A stretch of DNA of 64,000 bases, from NCBI RefSeq assembly GCF_005405585.1, contig NZ_BJEQ01000018.1, positions 37,900 to 101,899 of the forward strand. The letters run 5' to 3'. This document shows positions 10,474 through 24,232 of the stretch, in pieces (position 1 is the first letter of the stretch; the number at the start of each line of letters is the position of its first letter). Position numbers and translations under genes: made by a program. The notes under the pieces are model-generated. The model made no database searches, was not told the DNA's origin, and was given only the letters and a program-made list of their open reading frames with translations. The stretch comes from Agarivorans sp. Toyoura001. GTDB lineage: Bacteria; Pseudomonadota; Gammaproteobacteria; Enterobacterales; Celerinatantimonadaceae.

Positions 10474-10726
10474 AAATCGTCCTCGGTTGCGGTGATTTAT
10501 GATTAGAATAATCCAAATAAAGCTAGGCGTCATATAAAAGGGCTAAGCGCTTGGTTGAGTGCTTAATATTCAAACGAGAAATGACTTAGTCGCTACACTT
10601 ATGTGCTCGTTGTCGTTAAATGTGCGATGTTTAGTCAAGTTGTGGCATAATGCGCGACCAAACTTTTTAGCAAAGTGATTACACGGCATATTGGCCGCGG
10701 TCACTAAACCATGCGGAATATTTACA

Positions 10727-12316
10727 TTGCTTACTTCTTCTAATATCACCATGCAATTTGGCGCTAAGCCATTATTTGAAAATGTCTCAGTTAAATTTGG
10801 CGAGGGTAATCGTTATGGCCTAATTGGGGCAAACGGTTGTGGTAAATCGACCTTTATGAAGATTTTGGGTGGTGATTTAGAGCCAAGTGGCGGTAATGTT
10901 TCTAAAGATCCCAACGAGCGCATCGGTAAACTAAAACAAGACCAATTCGCCTACGAAAATAATGCGGTTATCGATACCGTGATTATGGGCTATGAAGAGC
11001 TGTGGGCAGTTAAGTCTGAGCGCGATGCTATTTATGATAACCCTGAAATGACCGAAGAAGACGGTATTCGTGCCGCTGAGCTAGAAGCCGAGTTTGCCGA
11101 AATGGACGGTTACACCGCTGAAGCACGTGCAGGCGAGTTATTATTGGGTGTAGGTATTCCCATTGAACAGCATTATGGTCCAATGAGTGAAGTTGCGCCG
11201 GGCTGGAAGCTACGTGTATTGCTAGCCCAAGTATTGTTTGGTGACCCAGACATTATGTTACTCGACGAACCTACCAACAACTTGGATATTAATACTATTC
11301 GCTGGTTGGAAGGTGTGTTGAACGAGCGTAACTGCACCATGATCATCATTTCGCACGACCGTCACTTTCTAAATAGTGTATGTACTCACATGGCTGATTT
11401 AGATTACGGCGAACTACGCACATTCCCTGGCTCGTACGACGAGTACATGACCGCTGCAACCCAAGCACGTGATCAAATGCTGTCTGATAATGCCAAGAAA
11501 AAAGCGCAAATTGCTGAGCTTAAAACCTTTGTTAGCCGTTTCTCTGCAAACGCCTCTAAATCTAAGCAAGCTACGTCTCGTGCTAAGCAAATTGATAAAA
11601 TCCAATTGGCCGAAGTGAAACCTTCAAGTCGTCAAAATCCATATATTCGTTTTGAAGAAGAGAAAAAGTTACACCGTTTAGCAGTACAAATCGAAGGTTT
11701 AGAGAAAACTTACGAAGAGACCTTATTTAAAGATTTAGATCTAATGGTTGAAGTGGGTGAGCGTATTGCAGTTATCGGCCCTAACGGCATTGGTAAAACT
11801 ACGTTCTTAAAGTGTTTGATGGGCGACACAGAATTTGGCGGCAGCATTAAATGGTCTGAAAATGCGCAGCTTGGCTACTATGCACAGGATCACTCAGCTG
11901 ACTTTGAAGAAGATAAAAACTTGATTGACTGGATGTGGCAGTGGGGCAAAGAGGGCGACGACGAGCAAGTAATGCGTGGCACTCTGGGGCGTTTATTATT
12001 CTCACAAAATGATATTAAAAAGTCAGTAAAAGTCATTTCTGGTGGTGAACAAGGCCGTATGTTGTTTGGCAAAATGATTTTACAAAAACCAAATGTAATG
12101 GTGATGGACGAACCAACCAACCACTTGGATATGGAATCTATCGAATCATTAAACTTAGCCTTAGAAAACTACCCTGGCACGTTAATCTTTGTAAGCCACG
12201 ACCGAGAATTTGTATCAAGTTTGGCTACACGTGTGATTGAGATGACGCCAGAAGGTATTGTCGATTTCCATGGCACTTACGAAGAGTACTTAGCGAGCCA
12301 AGGCCTAACGGCTTAA
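10727..12316 (+). CDS. ybiT: ABC-F family ATPase YbiT
   Basis: A 529-residue soluble protein with two ABC ATPase domains and no membrane segments, the hallmark of ABC-F ribosome-associated factors. Walker A motifs are GANGCGKST and GPNGIGKTT, Walker B segments are [10 protein letters not shown] and [10 protein letters not shown], and the linker between the domains is charged and Lys-rich. It is closest to YbiT by the opening SSNITMQFG, the [18 protein letters not shown] signature and total length. The TTG at 10727 gives the expected YbiT N-terminus. An upstream ATG at 10691 in frame adds 12 residues not expected in the family. ABC-F proteins act at the ribosomal E site; the exact role of YbiT is unsettled. 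Confidence 0.92.
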   Translation: MLTSSNITMQFGAKPLFENVSVKFGEGNRYGLIGANGCGKSTFMKILGGDLEPSGGNVSKDPNERIGKLKQDQFAYENNAVIDTVIMGYEELWAVKSERDAIYDNPEMTEEDGIRAAELEAEFAEMDGYTAEARAGELLLGVGIPIEQHYGPMSEVAPGWKLRVLLAQVLFGDPDIMLLDEPTNNLDINTIRWLEGVLNERNCTMIIISHDRHFLNSVCTHMADLDYGELRTFPGSYDEYMTAATQARDQMLSDNAKKKAQIAELKTFVSRFSANASKSKQATSRAKQIDKIQLAEVKPSSRQNPYIRFEEEKKLHRLAVQIEGLEKTYEETLFKDLDLMVEVGERIAVIGPNGIGKTTFLKCLMGDTEFGGSIKWSENAQLGYYAQDHSADFEEDKNLIDWMWQWGKEGDDEQVMRGTLGRLLFSQNDIKKSVKVISGGEQGRMLFGKMILQKPNVMVMDEPTNHLDMESIESLNLALENYPGTLIFVSHDREFVSSLATRVIEMTPEGIVDFHGTYEEYLASQGLTA

Positions 12317-12340
12317 GTTTGCTTTGAATCCTTAAACAAG

Positions 12341-12367
12341 AAAGCAGCCATTGGCTGCTTTTTTTAT
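12341..12367 (+). terminator. Rho-independent terminator after ybiT
   Basis: The stem AAGCAGCC/GGCTGCTT is followed by a T-run. It lies between the convergent ybiT and LysR genes. Confidence 0.85.
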
Positions 12368-12380
12368 TCCAAAAATATAC

Positions 12381-13310
12381 TTATTGTTTTGCACAAGACT
12401 TGGTGAGTGCATTTAACCATTGTATTAAAGCTGTATGATTAGCTGAGCGTGGATAGCAGGCATTAAGCCAGTAATGCTTACTGTATTTGCTTTGCTCAAT
12501 ATCTAACTCCACTAAACGGTTTTTTTTGGTGGCAAGAGAGCGACAACCACCGCTAACGAAGGGGTGCTGTTGAAGCATGCTAATTAAGTTCTCCACTGAG
12601 TCGGTTTCTGCCAATTGCTTAAAAGGTAAACCTTGCTCGCTCATCAGTTGCTTAATTTTGCTATAAGTATCGTTCCAACCAACCACCGAAAACTTTATAA
12701 AAGACCAGTGTTGTAATTCTTCTAAGCGAATTTTTCGCTGTAGTTTAGCGAGAGGGTGATCTTCGCCTGCTAGCATCACCATGGTTTGCTGGCTAATGGG
12801 TTCTTGATGAATAGTGGATGGAAACTCGTTGTTATGGTATTGAATGCCATAAGATATACGGTTATGTTGAATATCAACTTCAGCGCCTGGATACCACGTT
12901 TTAAAACACCAAGTAGCATTGGGAGCCTGAGTTAATATTGCTTTGGAAAAAGCGCTTCCGTATTGATGGCCAAAAGTACTGTTTAGTGCAATTGAGTACT
13001 GTTCAGTTAACTGCTCTGGTAAAAATTCTGCTTGTGTAGAAATAGTCGACAATAAGGCATCTAATAAATGGGGGACTCTTAAGTAAATTCGCTGACAATA
13101 TGGTGTAGCAATGAGTTGATTATTGCTTCTTACAAATAAGGGATCGTTTAGTATTTGTCGTAGCTTATCTAATCCCCTGGCTACCGCCGATTGAGATACG
13201 TACAACTGTTGTGCCGCTTTGTAGGTACTGGATGTTTCATATACCGCACGTAATATTCTAAGTAGTTTTAATGACAACTGGTCATAAGCTCTGGTGTCTA
13301 ATTTTTGCAA
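12381..13310 (-). CDS. LysR-family transcriptional regulator
   Basis: A 309-residue protein. The N-terminal winged helix-turn-helix (about residues 10-68) contains AVYETSSTYKAAQQLYVSQSA, cited here only as its position 25-45, and PLFVRSNNQL. The C-terminal half is a LysR-type effector-binding domain. It is divergent from the large lipoprotein gene across 325 bases, so that gene is a candidate target. LysR regulators often control the divergent neighbour, but this is inference. The effector is unknown. Confidence 0.88.
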   Translation of the reverse strand: MQKLDTRAYDQLSLKLLRILRAVYETSSTYKAAQQLYVSQSAVARGLDKLRQILNDPLFVRSNNQLIATPYCQRIYLRVPHLLDALLSTISTQAEFLPEQLTEQYSIALNSTFGHQYGSAFSKAILTQAPNATWCFKTWYPGAEVDIQHNRISYGIQYHNNEFPSTIHQEPISQQTMVMLAGEDHPLAKLQRKIRLEELQHWSFIKFSVVGWNDTYSKIKQLMSEQGLPFKQLAETDSVENLISMLQQHPFVSGGCRSLATKKNRLVELDIEQSKYSKHYWLNACYPRSANHTALIQWLNALTKSCAKQ

Positions 13311-13635
13311 AATCTCTCCTAATATTGCCGCGCACTATAAGTCGCAAACCGACTTAATTGAAGTCTTATTTAGCGTTAACTTGTCTTAGGGCAAATAAGT
13401 AGAATTAGCGCGATTTTTTAATGACTTAACGCTCGTTTTTACGACAACTTCTGAACAGTGTTTAACCGCCAGGTTATTTGTTAGTCATTGTTAATCACTC
13501 GATTATCCAAAGCTCAAATTTGAGATTAAGTCTGCCGGTAGGGTATGGCTTAGTGGCGTTTTTGGCTTGTATAGACCCGTAAACCCTCGAGTTAGAAAAC
13601 TTGAGGTAATCTGATCCTATAACAAGGTTGTATTA
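13311..13635. promoter_or_regulatory. Divergent intergenic region between the LysR and lipoprotein genes
   Basis: The 325 bases hold no gene. Two inverted repeats stand out. AAGTCG-N5-CGACTT (13339-13355) lies close to the lysR start and is a possible operator. A nine-pair hairpin CCTCGAGTT/AACTTGAGG with an AGAA loop (13585-13606) lies about 30 bases before the lipoprotein start, within its probable 5' leader. Confidence 0.45.
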
Positions 13636-16600
13636 ATGAAGAAAGTTAGTTTGCTAACGGCTGCAGTGGCCTTAGCGTTGTCTGGTTGTGGCAGTGATTC
13701 AAATGATTCACCGAACAGTCCTTCGCTGTTCACCGTGACCGCTATTGATGGCTATTTAGCCAATGCAGATGTGTACGCTGGAGATAGTTGTGAGTTAAGA
13801 GTGGGCGCAACAGATGACAAGGGAGAACTGTCATTATCGGTAGAGCATGCAGACAAAACCATTTGTATAAAAGCGATTGCTGGCGTAACCGTTGATTCCA
13901 ACCGAGGGGTAGTGGTAGATGAGTTTGAATTAGCGGCTCCAGCGGGTTCTGCAGTAGTTAGTCCAATGACTAACCTAGTGGTTGAGCAAATGATTGCAGA
14001 CGACAGCTTAAGCCAAGAGCAAGCTGAAGCCGCTGTGGTCGATTCGTTCAATAGCGAAGACTCTGACGTGGTGTATACCGAACAAGACATTTTTGGAGAC
14101 TACATTGAAGCGGCTGAAAGCGGGGACGAAAAGGCTGAAGCGGTTAACATTGTAGGTGAAACTTTAGTTGATAATGATGATGTTTTAGATCCGTCTGAGC
14201 AGCTAAAAGTAATTGAAGATGTGTCAAAAGAGACATCAGAAATTATTGCTGACCCAGCGAAAGATTTAGAGCATTACTCTCCGGTTGTAGTGGTTGACCC
14301 AACAAATGGCTACGAGAAAGTAGAAACAAATTACCGCCCATATGTAGATCTGGAGCAGTTACCCGCTCCGGTTAGCATTGAGCTAGGTGAAAGCGTTGAT
14401 CAAGACGTAAGCCTTTATTTTAACGATGCTAACGAAGCAGATGTACTTAGCTATTCAATGGATGCCTTTGATAGTGGTTTAAGTATCGATTCTGACTCAG
14501 GCATTATTAGCGGCACGCCTCAAGTCGCAGGGCAGTTTACTTTATATGTCTATGCTAGCGATCAAAAAACACGCTCATACCCCTTGGTCCTTGAGTTAAA
14601 TGTTAGTTCGCCTAACCAAGCACCAATAGTTAATACTGCCACGCAACAACAAATTCAAGAGCAGTTACTCAAACTTGAGCTTAGAGCTAATGAGCAAGTA
14701 AACGAAACAATCGATCTAACGCAACTATTTGAAGATGATGATGCACTGATTATTTCTGCAGACTCTAATGTACCGGGATTAACACTAAGGGTTGAACAAG
14801 AGCAGTTACTATTGGGTGGTACACCGACCACACGCGGTGACTTTGTGTTGTCTATTGGCGCCAGTGATTCAATTAATGCTGAAGTAAGAGCTCACTTTGC
14901 TATCGCTGTAGCAAAAGCGTTTAACCACGCCCCTGAAGTCAACAAAACCGCTCAAGCCCTAGTACAAGAGCAGCTAAATGCATTAGAGCTTAAAGTAGCT
15001 ACATCGGTTGACTCTGTTATTTCGCTGAGTGACCTGTTTACCGATAATGAAGATTTCACGTTAACGGTAAGCACCGACGTGCTTGGCTTAAGTGCAAGCT
15101 TGGAAGCAGATAACTTACTACTAGTTGGCACTCCAACTAAGCAGCAAACAGGCCGTTTAACGGTATCTGCGACTGACAGTGAAAACCCAACAGTAGATAG
15201 TAATTTTGCTTTAGTGGTTGCCGCAGCAGATCTACCGGTAGATCCCGTTGAACCAGTGGTTCCGGTAAAGTACCGATTTAAAGAAGAGCACTTTGCTAAG
15301 GCCGGCGCGTGGCGCATGGGCGAAGTAGGCATGGATAATGATGGGATTGAATTTGGTTGGGTTTCGCTGCGTATCGTTGACGGTGAAAAACAATTTTGTT
15401 GGAACCCTCATGAGCATGACATTAAAGATGCCGCCGATTTAGTTGACGTAGAAGCAAATCCACCCGCTGAAGAAGAGTGGCGTTGTGACCCGGTTACCTT
15501 GAATCAAGATGGTAGTTTAAGCATGGCTGGAGATGACGAAGGAGATGCTGACTTCTCTTTAGTCGCGACCTTTGAATATGCCAAAGACAACCATTACCAG
15601 ATCATGTTTGCTATGGATAATGAGTTATTCTGGCTCGACAGTAATGATACACCGTTTACTCACACTGCAGCAGTGCCTGTCGCTAACAATACTTTATATC
15701 AAGCAATTGAAGATCACCCCGATGGGACTGATGTATTTTTGCAGCAAGTTGTTTACAAGCAAACTAGCCAAAATATTTATGTAAACTCGGCGCTTAAAGC
15801 GGGTAGCTTCGAAGCAACGTGGCCCGATCATAATTGGGGCGAACAAGGGTTTAGTGGTGATTGGACTGTTACTGCTGAAAATGAGATACAACGATTAAAC
15901 CTAAGTAGCTCAGATGAAGGTGATTTCACTTGGGTTTACATGCGTACATTTGGTGAGGGTGAGCAGGCGTTAAGTATCATTTATGACCAAGCTGAGGGGG
16001 AATCGCTTTTCACTTTGCTGGAGTCAGAAAACTTGACGCTTATCGAAAGTACCATTCAACAATGGGACCCTTCACAAAACCCCGAACACAATGTCGAAGC
16101 GTTGATTGGTATGAATTGGTACTACACCGAATATGGTAGTGACGATGGTGATGATTCTACCAGCAACTTCACCCGTATTTGGTGTGATACAGCGTTGTTT
16201 GAAGACGGTAAGATGTTTATGAACCGTCGTAGTCCAGAAAACTTAACCTCTTGTGATACACAAGCAGACGTTGAAGTGGGCGAGTACAAAATTGTAAACA
16301 ATAAACTGTCTATCCGTATTACGGCTGATGTTGACGATACAATAAGTGCAACGCAATTTGAGTACACCGAGCTATTTATTCAAGCCCTTGCTGATGATCT
16401 ATCAGAGGGCGCGTTTATGGTTGAAGCGTTCGGAGGCGAACGTTATGCCTATTATAGTGATTTGCAAGAAGCTGAAAAACGCTTACAAAGTAAATCAAGT
16501 GATGCTTGGTTCAAACGTGCATTCGATTTTTACTTGCCTAAAAGTGAAGCATTACAGTATCAGCTAGGTACGGTGTCACTATCGATGAAAAAAGACACTA

Positions 16601-16917
16601 GTGACCTAGGAGCGTTGTACGATGCGGATCTTTACTTTGATCCTGCGAATGGTGAAAGTATTAGCTGCTCTACGATAAGAGAATTTTACAGTGCTTTTAC
16701 CTTAAACGGCCCGGATGGCTTTAGCGTTACCAGTACTGAATGCTTCGATTTAGTTGAAAATGGCGTGCAATCAGCGGCATATGACTTTGATTTTAGTCGA
16801 GCTCTGAATGATGGAGATACTTATAGCTTCATTGGTAAGGTAAAAGACGACCAAAGTCAGTTTATGGAAGCGGTTAAATACAATATGCAATGGGTAGAGA
16901 CTAATTCTGCAAATTAA
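13636..16917 (+). CDS. Large surface lipoprotein with cadherin/dystroglycan-like repeats
   Basis: A 1093-residue protein with a lipoprotein signal peptide; the lipobox LSGC puts the lipidated Cys at residue 18. Residues about 30-110 resemble a small carboxypeptidase-regulatory-like domain seen in other marine surface proteins. A putative Ig/dystroglycan-type cadherin-like domain spans about 236-324. Two tandem repeats of about 103 residues follow (starting near 327 and 430), sharing xAPxVN, QEQL and L..LF.D. The 550-residue C-terminal part is acidic and unrecognised. It is probably exported and anchored in the outer membrane, with an adhesive or binding role inferred from the repeats. Divergence from a LysR gene suggests regulated expression. 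Confidence 0.75.
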   Translation: MKKVSLLTAAVALALSGCGSDSNDSPNSPSLFTVTAIDGYLANADVYAGDSCELRVGATDDKGELSLSVEHADKTICIKAIAGVTVDSNRGVVVDEFELAAPAGSAVVSPMTNLVVEQMIADDSLSQEQAEAAVVDSFNSEDSDVVYTEQDIFGDYIEAAESGDEKAEAVNIVGETLVDNDDVLDPSEQLKVIEDVSKETSEIIADPAKDLEHYSPVVVVDPTNGYEKVETNYRPYVDLEQLPAPVSIELGESVDQDVSLYFNDANEADVLSYSMDAFDSGLSIDSDSGIISGTPQVAGQFTLYVYASDQKTRSYPLVLELNVSSPNQAPIVNTATQQQIQEQLLKLELRANEQVNETIDLTQLFEDDDALIISADSNVPGLTLRVEQEQLLLGGTPTTRGDFVLSIGASDSINAEVRAHFAIAVAKAFNHAPEVNKTAQALVQEQLNALELKVATSVDSVISLSDLFTDNEDFTLTVSTDVLGLSASLEADNLLLVGTPTKQQTGRLTVSATDSENPTVDSNFALVVAAADLPVDPVEPVVPVKYRFKEEHFAKAGAWRMGEVGMDNDGIEFGWVSLRIVDGEKQFCWNPHEHDIKDAADLVDVEANPPAEEEWRCDPVTLNQDGSLSMAGDDEGDADFSLVATFEYAKDNHYQIMFAMDNELFWLDSNDTPFTHTAAVPVANNTLYQAIEDHPDGTDVFLQQVVYKQTSQNIYVNSALKAGSFEATWPDHNWGEQGFSGDWTVTAENEIQRLNLSSSDEGDFTWVYMRTFGEGEQALSIIYDQAEGESLFTLLESENLTLIESTIQQWDPSQNPEHNVEALIGMNWYYTEYGSDDGDDSTSNFTRIWCDTALFEDGKMFMNRRSPENLTSCDTQADVEVGEYKIVNNKLSIRITADVDDTISATQFEYTELFIQALADDLSEGAFMVEAFGGERYAYYSDLQEAEKRLQSKSSDAWFKRAFDFYLPKSEALQYQLGTVSLSMKKDTSDLGALYDADLYFDPANGESISCSTIREFYSAFTLNGPDGFSVTSTECFDLVENGVQSAAYDFDFSRALNDGDTYSFIGKVKDDQSQFMEAVKYNMQWVETNSAN

Positions 16918-16953
16918 TTGTTAGTGTTTTTCTAGTATAGATACTTTTACACC

Positions 16954-16986
16954 AATCCCTGCCTCTATGGCGGGGATTTTTCTTTT
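16954..16986 (+). terminator. Rho-independent terminator after the lipoprotein gene
   Basis: The stem ATCCCTGCC/GGCGGGGAT (one mismatch) is followed by a T-rich run. Confidence 0.75.
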
Positions 16987-17010
16987 TGGTGTTTTAAAAG
17001 CCTTTAGATA

Positions 17011-17043
17011 CAAAAAAGCCAGTAGCGTTGCTACTGGCTTTTG
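17011..17043 (-). terminator. Terminator after purB (probably bidirectional)
   Basis: The stem AAAAGCCAGTAGC/GCTACTGGCTTTT has A- and T-runs on both sides, just past the purB stop on the minus strand. A nearly identical stem ends the tRNA array near 52200. Confidence 0.8.
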
Positions 17044-17059
17044 ATAGTGAGCCTAGCGT

Positions 17060-18436
<1,377 letters not shown>

Positions 18437-18445
18437 CTAAATTAA

Positions 18446-19072
18446 CTAATCAATGGTGTGTAAAAGTGTTGATGTTTGCTGTAAATAATTCTTTCTTGAA
18501 AACAGTAGTTGGCGGCGTTGTCCGCCTAATTGGCGCCACAGTACACAAGCACGAATACCGGCTAAGAGTAATGCACGCACTTTGTGTTGAACCACCGGCT
18601 GTTGTAAATAGCTCACGTTACCTGCAACTTGAATGCGTGGCCCTAGCGGGCTAATAATGTCGCTATAGATATCAGCTATGCCGCCTAATACTTGTTGGTC
18701 GAGTAAGTTAAAATGCTGTAACTGGCGATCGAGTTGGGTAATCCGCTCGCCCATCATATTCATAAGGTCAGGACGTTTATTTAAACGCCGTTCTAACGCT
18801 AATAGGCTAACCAAGTAACGAGTGATTTCGGCGTTGCGCTTTTCTTGTTGGCTACTAAGCTGAGCGTTCATTACGCCTAAACCTAGTTTTAGCTCTTCCA
18901 GTGAACCAAACACTTCAACCGTTTGATCAGGGTTGGTCACCAAAATACTGTTGAGGCAGGTACTTAAACCGGCTTCTTCACAGTTACTGGTGCGAGCAAC
19001 GTCTTGTACCAGCTTGGCCGCTTGGCAAATGCCTGCAAAGGCAATAACACGATCAGATAGAGGATTACTCAT
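18446..19072 (-). CDS. hflD: HflD family protein
   Basis: A 208-residue, largely helical protein. It matches HflD (high-frequency lysogenisation) by the opening VIAFAGICQAAKLVQ, the central IADIYSDIISPLGPRIQV segment and its fixed place between mnmA and purB. In E. coli HflD is a peripheral membrane protein that interferes with lambda CII. Its normal cellular role is not well defined. It lies five bases downstream of mnmA, indicating one operon. Confidence 0.92.
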   Translation of the reverse strand: MSNPLSDRVIAFAGICQAAKLVQDVARTSNCEEAGLSTCLNSILVTNPDQTVEVFGSLEELKLGLGVMNAQLSSQQEKRNAEITRYLVSLLALERRLNKRPDLMNMMGERITQLDRQLQHFNLLDQQVLGGIADIYSDIISPLGPRIQVAGNVSYLQQPVVQHKVRALLLAGIRACVLWRQLGGQRRQLLFSRKNYLQQTSTLLHTID

Positions 19073-19077
19073 AAGCG

Positions 19078-20181
19078 CTATAGGCCAATTTTCTGTTCAA
19101 TGATACCGCCACCTAAACATACTTCGTCTAAGTAAAATACCGCAGATTGACCTGGTGTAACGGCAATTTGAGGCTCATCGAAAACGACTTTAATTTCATC
19201 ATCACCTTGCGGGATAATGGTGCAGGCTACGTCTTGCTGGCGGTAACGGATCTTAACGCTGCAACGCAACTCCTGCTTAATCACTTTGCGGTCAACCCAA
19301 TGCAGTTGCGCGGCGATTAAAGCTTGTGATTTAAGGCGAGGGTGGTCATGACCTTGGCCAACAATAAGCACATTACGCTCAATGTCTTTATCTACTGTGT
19401 ACCATGGCGTTTCGTCACCGTCTTTGGTGCCGCCAATACCCAAACCTTTACGTTGGCCTAGGGTGTGGTACATCAAACCTTGGTGAGTACCAATTACTTT
19501 GCCTTCGCACGTTTCTATATCACCTGGTTGAGCGGGTAAGTACTGAGCCAAAAAGTCAGTAAACTTACGCTCACCAATAAAGCATATTCCGGTGGAATCT
19601 TTTTTATTGGCGGTGATCAAACCTTGTTCTTCGGCGATTCGGCGAACCTCTGGTTTTTCGATTTCACCAACAGGGAACAACGTTTGTGCCACGTGCTTCT
19701 CTTCTAGAGTATACAAAAAGTAGCTTTGGTCTTTGTTGCTGTCTAAGCCACGTAACATTTGCCAATGACCGTCTTTAAAGCGACGTTGTACGTAGTGACC
19801 GGTTGCGATGTAATCGGCAGACAATTCTTCTGCGGCAAATTCCAAGAATGCCTTAAACTTAATTTCCTTGTTACACATAATGTCTGGATTTGGCGTGCGA
19901 CCCGCTTTGTACTCTTCTAAGAAGTGTTCAAATACGTTATCCCAGTATTCCGCTGAGAAGTTTATGGTATGAAGTTTAATACCTAATTTGTCACACACAG
20001 CTTGGGCATCGGCTAAATCTTCAGCCGCTGCACAGTATTCGCTGTTATCGTCTTCTTCCCAGTTCTTCATAAAAAGACCTTCAACCTGATAGCCTTGCTG
20101 AATAAGCAAGTAGGCTGAAACTGAGGAATCAACGCCGCCGGACATACCGACAATCACTTTTTTAGTGTTGTTTGAGTTCAT
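19078..20181 (-). CDS. mnmA: tRNA-specific 2-thiouridylase MnmA
   Basis: A 367-residue enzyme that installs the 2-thio group on wobble uridine 34 of tRNA-Lys, -Glu and -Gln, receiving sulfur through the TusA-BCD-E relay. The PP-loop GMSGGVDSS is at residues 12-20, and the two catalytic cysteines are C103 (in IMCNKE) and C200 (in STGICFIG). It heads the mnmA-hflD-purB run. The sulfur-relay partner tusE is also in this window, at 36.3 kb. The ATG at 20181 gives the standard N-terminus. Confidence 0.97.
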   Translation of the reverse strand: MNSNNTKKVIVGMSGGVDSSVSAYLLIQQGYQVEGLFMKNWEEDDNSEYCAAAEDLADAQAVCDKLGIKLHTINFSAEYWDNVFEHFLEEYKAGRTPNPDIMCNKEIKFKAFLEFAAEELSADYIATGHYVQRRFKDGHWQMLRGLDSNKDQSYFLYTLEEKHVAQTLFPVGEIEKPEVRRIAEEQGLITANKKDSTGICFIGERKFTDFLAQYLPAQPGDIETCEGKVIGTHQGLMYHTLGQRKGLGIGGTKDGDETPWYTVDKDIERNVLIVGQGHDHPRLKSQALIAAQLHWVDRKVIKQELRCSVKIRYRQQDVACTIIPQGDDEIKVVFDEPQIAVTPGQSAVFYLDEVCLGGGIIEQKIGL

Positions 20182-20257
20182 GCTAACTAGTTGGAAAAAA
20201 TTTGGGGCGAATTCTACCAGAAAATCTGTGATGAAAACAGCATTTCACATAGCCAAA

Positions 20258-20890
20258 CTATGCTATCTGATCACCAATTAATTGTTGGTACTCACCATTG
20301 TTGATGCCATCTAAGGTATAGCTACCAATTTGATAACGTACCAAGCGTAGAGTAGGGAAACCAATCGCTGCTGTCATGCGCCTTACTTGCCTATTTCTAC
20401 CTTCTTTAATGCTAATGCTGAGCCAAGTAGTGGGAATAGATTTACGCTCTCTAACGGGAGGATTGCGTGGCCAAAGGTTTGGCTCGGCTATTATTTTTAC
20501 TTTGGCGGGTAAACAAGGACCGTCTTTGAGCGTTACACCGCTACGTAGCGGCGCTAAATCTTGCTCTGTTGGCGCACCTTCTACTTGTGCCCAATAGGTT
20601 TTGCTGGTTTTGGCTTTAGGGTTCGCTAATTGATGTTGCAGCTTTCCGTCGTTTGTTAATAGCAATAACCCCTCGCTGTCTCTATCTAAACGGCCAGCGG
20701 CATACACTTCTGGAATATCAATAAAGTCTTTTAAGGTGGCTCGGCCCTGGCCATCGGTAAATTGGCTGAGTACGTCAAAAGGTTTGTTAAATAAAACTAA
20801 ACGGCGTGGGCCGTTGAGCGGTTTAATGGGTTTAGCTTCAGCCTTTCGTTTAAAACGGCGCGGCTTTGGCGCTTTTGCAAACTTATTCAT
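20258..20890 (-). CDS. rluE: 23S rRNA pseudouridine(2457) synthase RluE
   Basis: About 210 residues taking the ATG at 20890; a GTG at 20923 would add 11. It belongs to the RsuA/RluB/E/F pseudouridine synthase family, with the catalytic Asp in [13 protein letters not shown]. The features [30 protein letters not shown] and [12 protein letters not shown] fit RluE rather than RluB or RluF, as does the absence of a clear N-terminal S4 domain. It lies back to back with icd, as in E. coli, although icd here is the unrelated monomeric type. The basic N-terminal tail (Lys/Arg-rich, about residues 5-25) probably contacts rRNA. Confidence 0.9.
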   Translation of the reverse strand: MNKFAKAPKPRRFKRKAEAKPIKPLNGPRRLVLFNKPFDVLSQFTDGQGRATLKDFIDIPEVYAAGRLDRDSEGLLLLTNDGKLQHQLANPKAKTSKTYWAQVEGAPTEQDLAPLRSGVTLKDGPCLPAKVKIIAEPNLWPRNPPVRERKSIPTTWLSISIKEGRNRQVRRMTAAIGFPTLRLVRYQIGSYTLDGINNGEYQQLIGDQIA

Positions 20891-20951
20891 AACGTCGATT
20901 GTAACAGCTAATGCATGTACCACTAGTAAAACAATGTTAATGCGTTTGTAA

Positions 20952-23327
<2,376 letters not shown>

Positions 23328-23349
23328 TTTCGAGCTAAGCCATTTCAAT

Positions 23350-23377
23350 AAGCCGGTGCATTGTTATCGGCTTTTTT
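23350..23377 (+). terminator. Rho-independent terminator after icd
   Basis: The stem AAGCCG/CGGCTT with a 12-base loop is followed by a T-run. Confidence 0.7.
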
Positions 23378-23410
23378 GTATCTGTTGATAAATGAGAGTG
23401 GGGGAGCTAG

Positions 23411-23443
23411 AAAATAAAATGCCAGTCATTAAGACTGGCATTT
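23411..23443 (-). terminator. Terminator after cspD
   Basis: An 11-pair stem (AAATGCCAGTC/GACTGGCATTT) is followed on the minus strand by a T-rich run. It lies 30 bases past the cspD stop. Confidence 0.8.
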
Positions 23444-23471
23444 GGCCTAGCAGAGTATTGCTATTTAAAGG

Positions 23472-23687
23472 TCATTGCTGACTATCGTCAAAGACAATGC
23501 TAACAGCATGACTACCTTTCGGCCCTTGCTGGGTTTCAAATTGGACTGGCTGACCAGCTTTAAGAGTGCGATACCCTTCCATTTGAATTGTCGAATAGTG
23601 AGCGAAGATATCTTCTCCGCCTGTATCCGGGCAAATAAAACCAAATCCTTTTGCGTTGTTAAACCATTTAACTGTACCGTTTGGCAT
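23472..23687 (-). CDS. cspD: Cold-shock-like protein CspD
   Basis: A 71-residue single cold-shock domain with the RNP1 motif KGFGFI and RNP2 motif DIFAHYS. The segment IQMEGYRTLKAGQ and the position divergent from clpS mark it as CspD rather than CspA. In E. coli CspD is induced in stationary phase and on starvation, and inhibits DNA replication by binding single-stranded DNA. The 192-base gap to clpS should hold promoters for both genes. Confidence 0.93.
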   Translation of the reverse strand: MPNGTVKWFNNAKGFGFICPDTGGEDIFAHYSTIQMEGYRTLKAGQPVQFETQQGPKGSHAVSIVFDDSQQ

Positions 23688-23879
23688 ACGACATTTCCCT
23701 ATTAAATTTATCTACCAAACCAACTTGTTGGTCATTTTTGACGCAACTTTAAGTCAGCTGTTTAACAATTTAGTAAAATATTTACTACAGTCAAGTTTTC
23801 AAGGCATTTTTCTACTAGCCTTGTTAACTCAAAGCGGTTATGTTGAATACAGAAACGCGTTTTTACTACTATAGTTTTT

Positions 23880-24197
23880 ATGAGCAAATTATCTGACTGG
23901 CTAGATGTTGAAGAATTCACCAAAGAGGCCAAAAGCGAGACGGCACCGCCACCAATGTATAAGGTGGTATTAAATAATGATGACTATACTCCTATGGAGT
24001 TTGTTATCGAAGTGTTGCAGTTGTTTTTTAATATGGATTTAGATAAAGCAACACAAATAATGTTAACCATTCATTATAAAGGTAAAGGAGTTTGTGGGGT
24101 TTTCACGGCCGAAGTAGCTGAAACAAAAGCTGCACAAGTAAATAGTTATGCTAAACAAAATGACCATCCCTTGATGTGCACCATGGAGAAAGCATAG
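23880..24197 (+). CDS. clpS: ATP-dependent Clp protease adaptor ClpS
   Basis: A 105-residue adaptor that binds proteins with N-terminal Leu, Phe, Trp or Tyr and hands them to ClpAP. The family core [18 protein letters not shown] contains the N-degron-binding residues (Asn-Asn-Asp-Asp), and the helix [11 protein letters not shown] follows. The disordered N-terminal tail (about 25 residues) is the part that engages ClpA. It is followed by clpA after about 35 bases, so the two are probably co-transcribed. Confidence 0.96.
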   Translation: MSKLSDWLDVEEFTKEAKSETAPPPMYKVVLNNDDYTPMEFVIEVLQLFFNMDLDKATQIMLTIHYKGKGVCGVFTAEVAETKAAQVNSYAKQNDHPLMCTMEKA

Positions 24198-24232
24198 CTA
24201 CGTAGTATTGATTGTCTTTAGGGGGCCTATGC

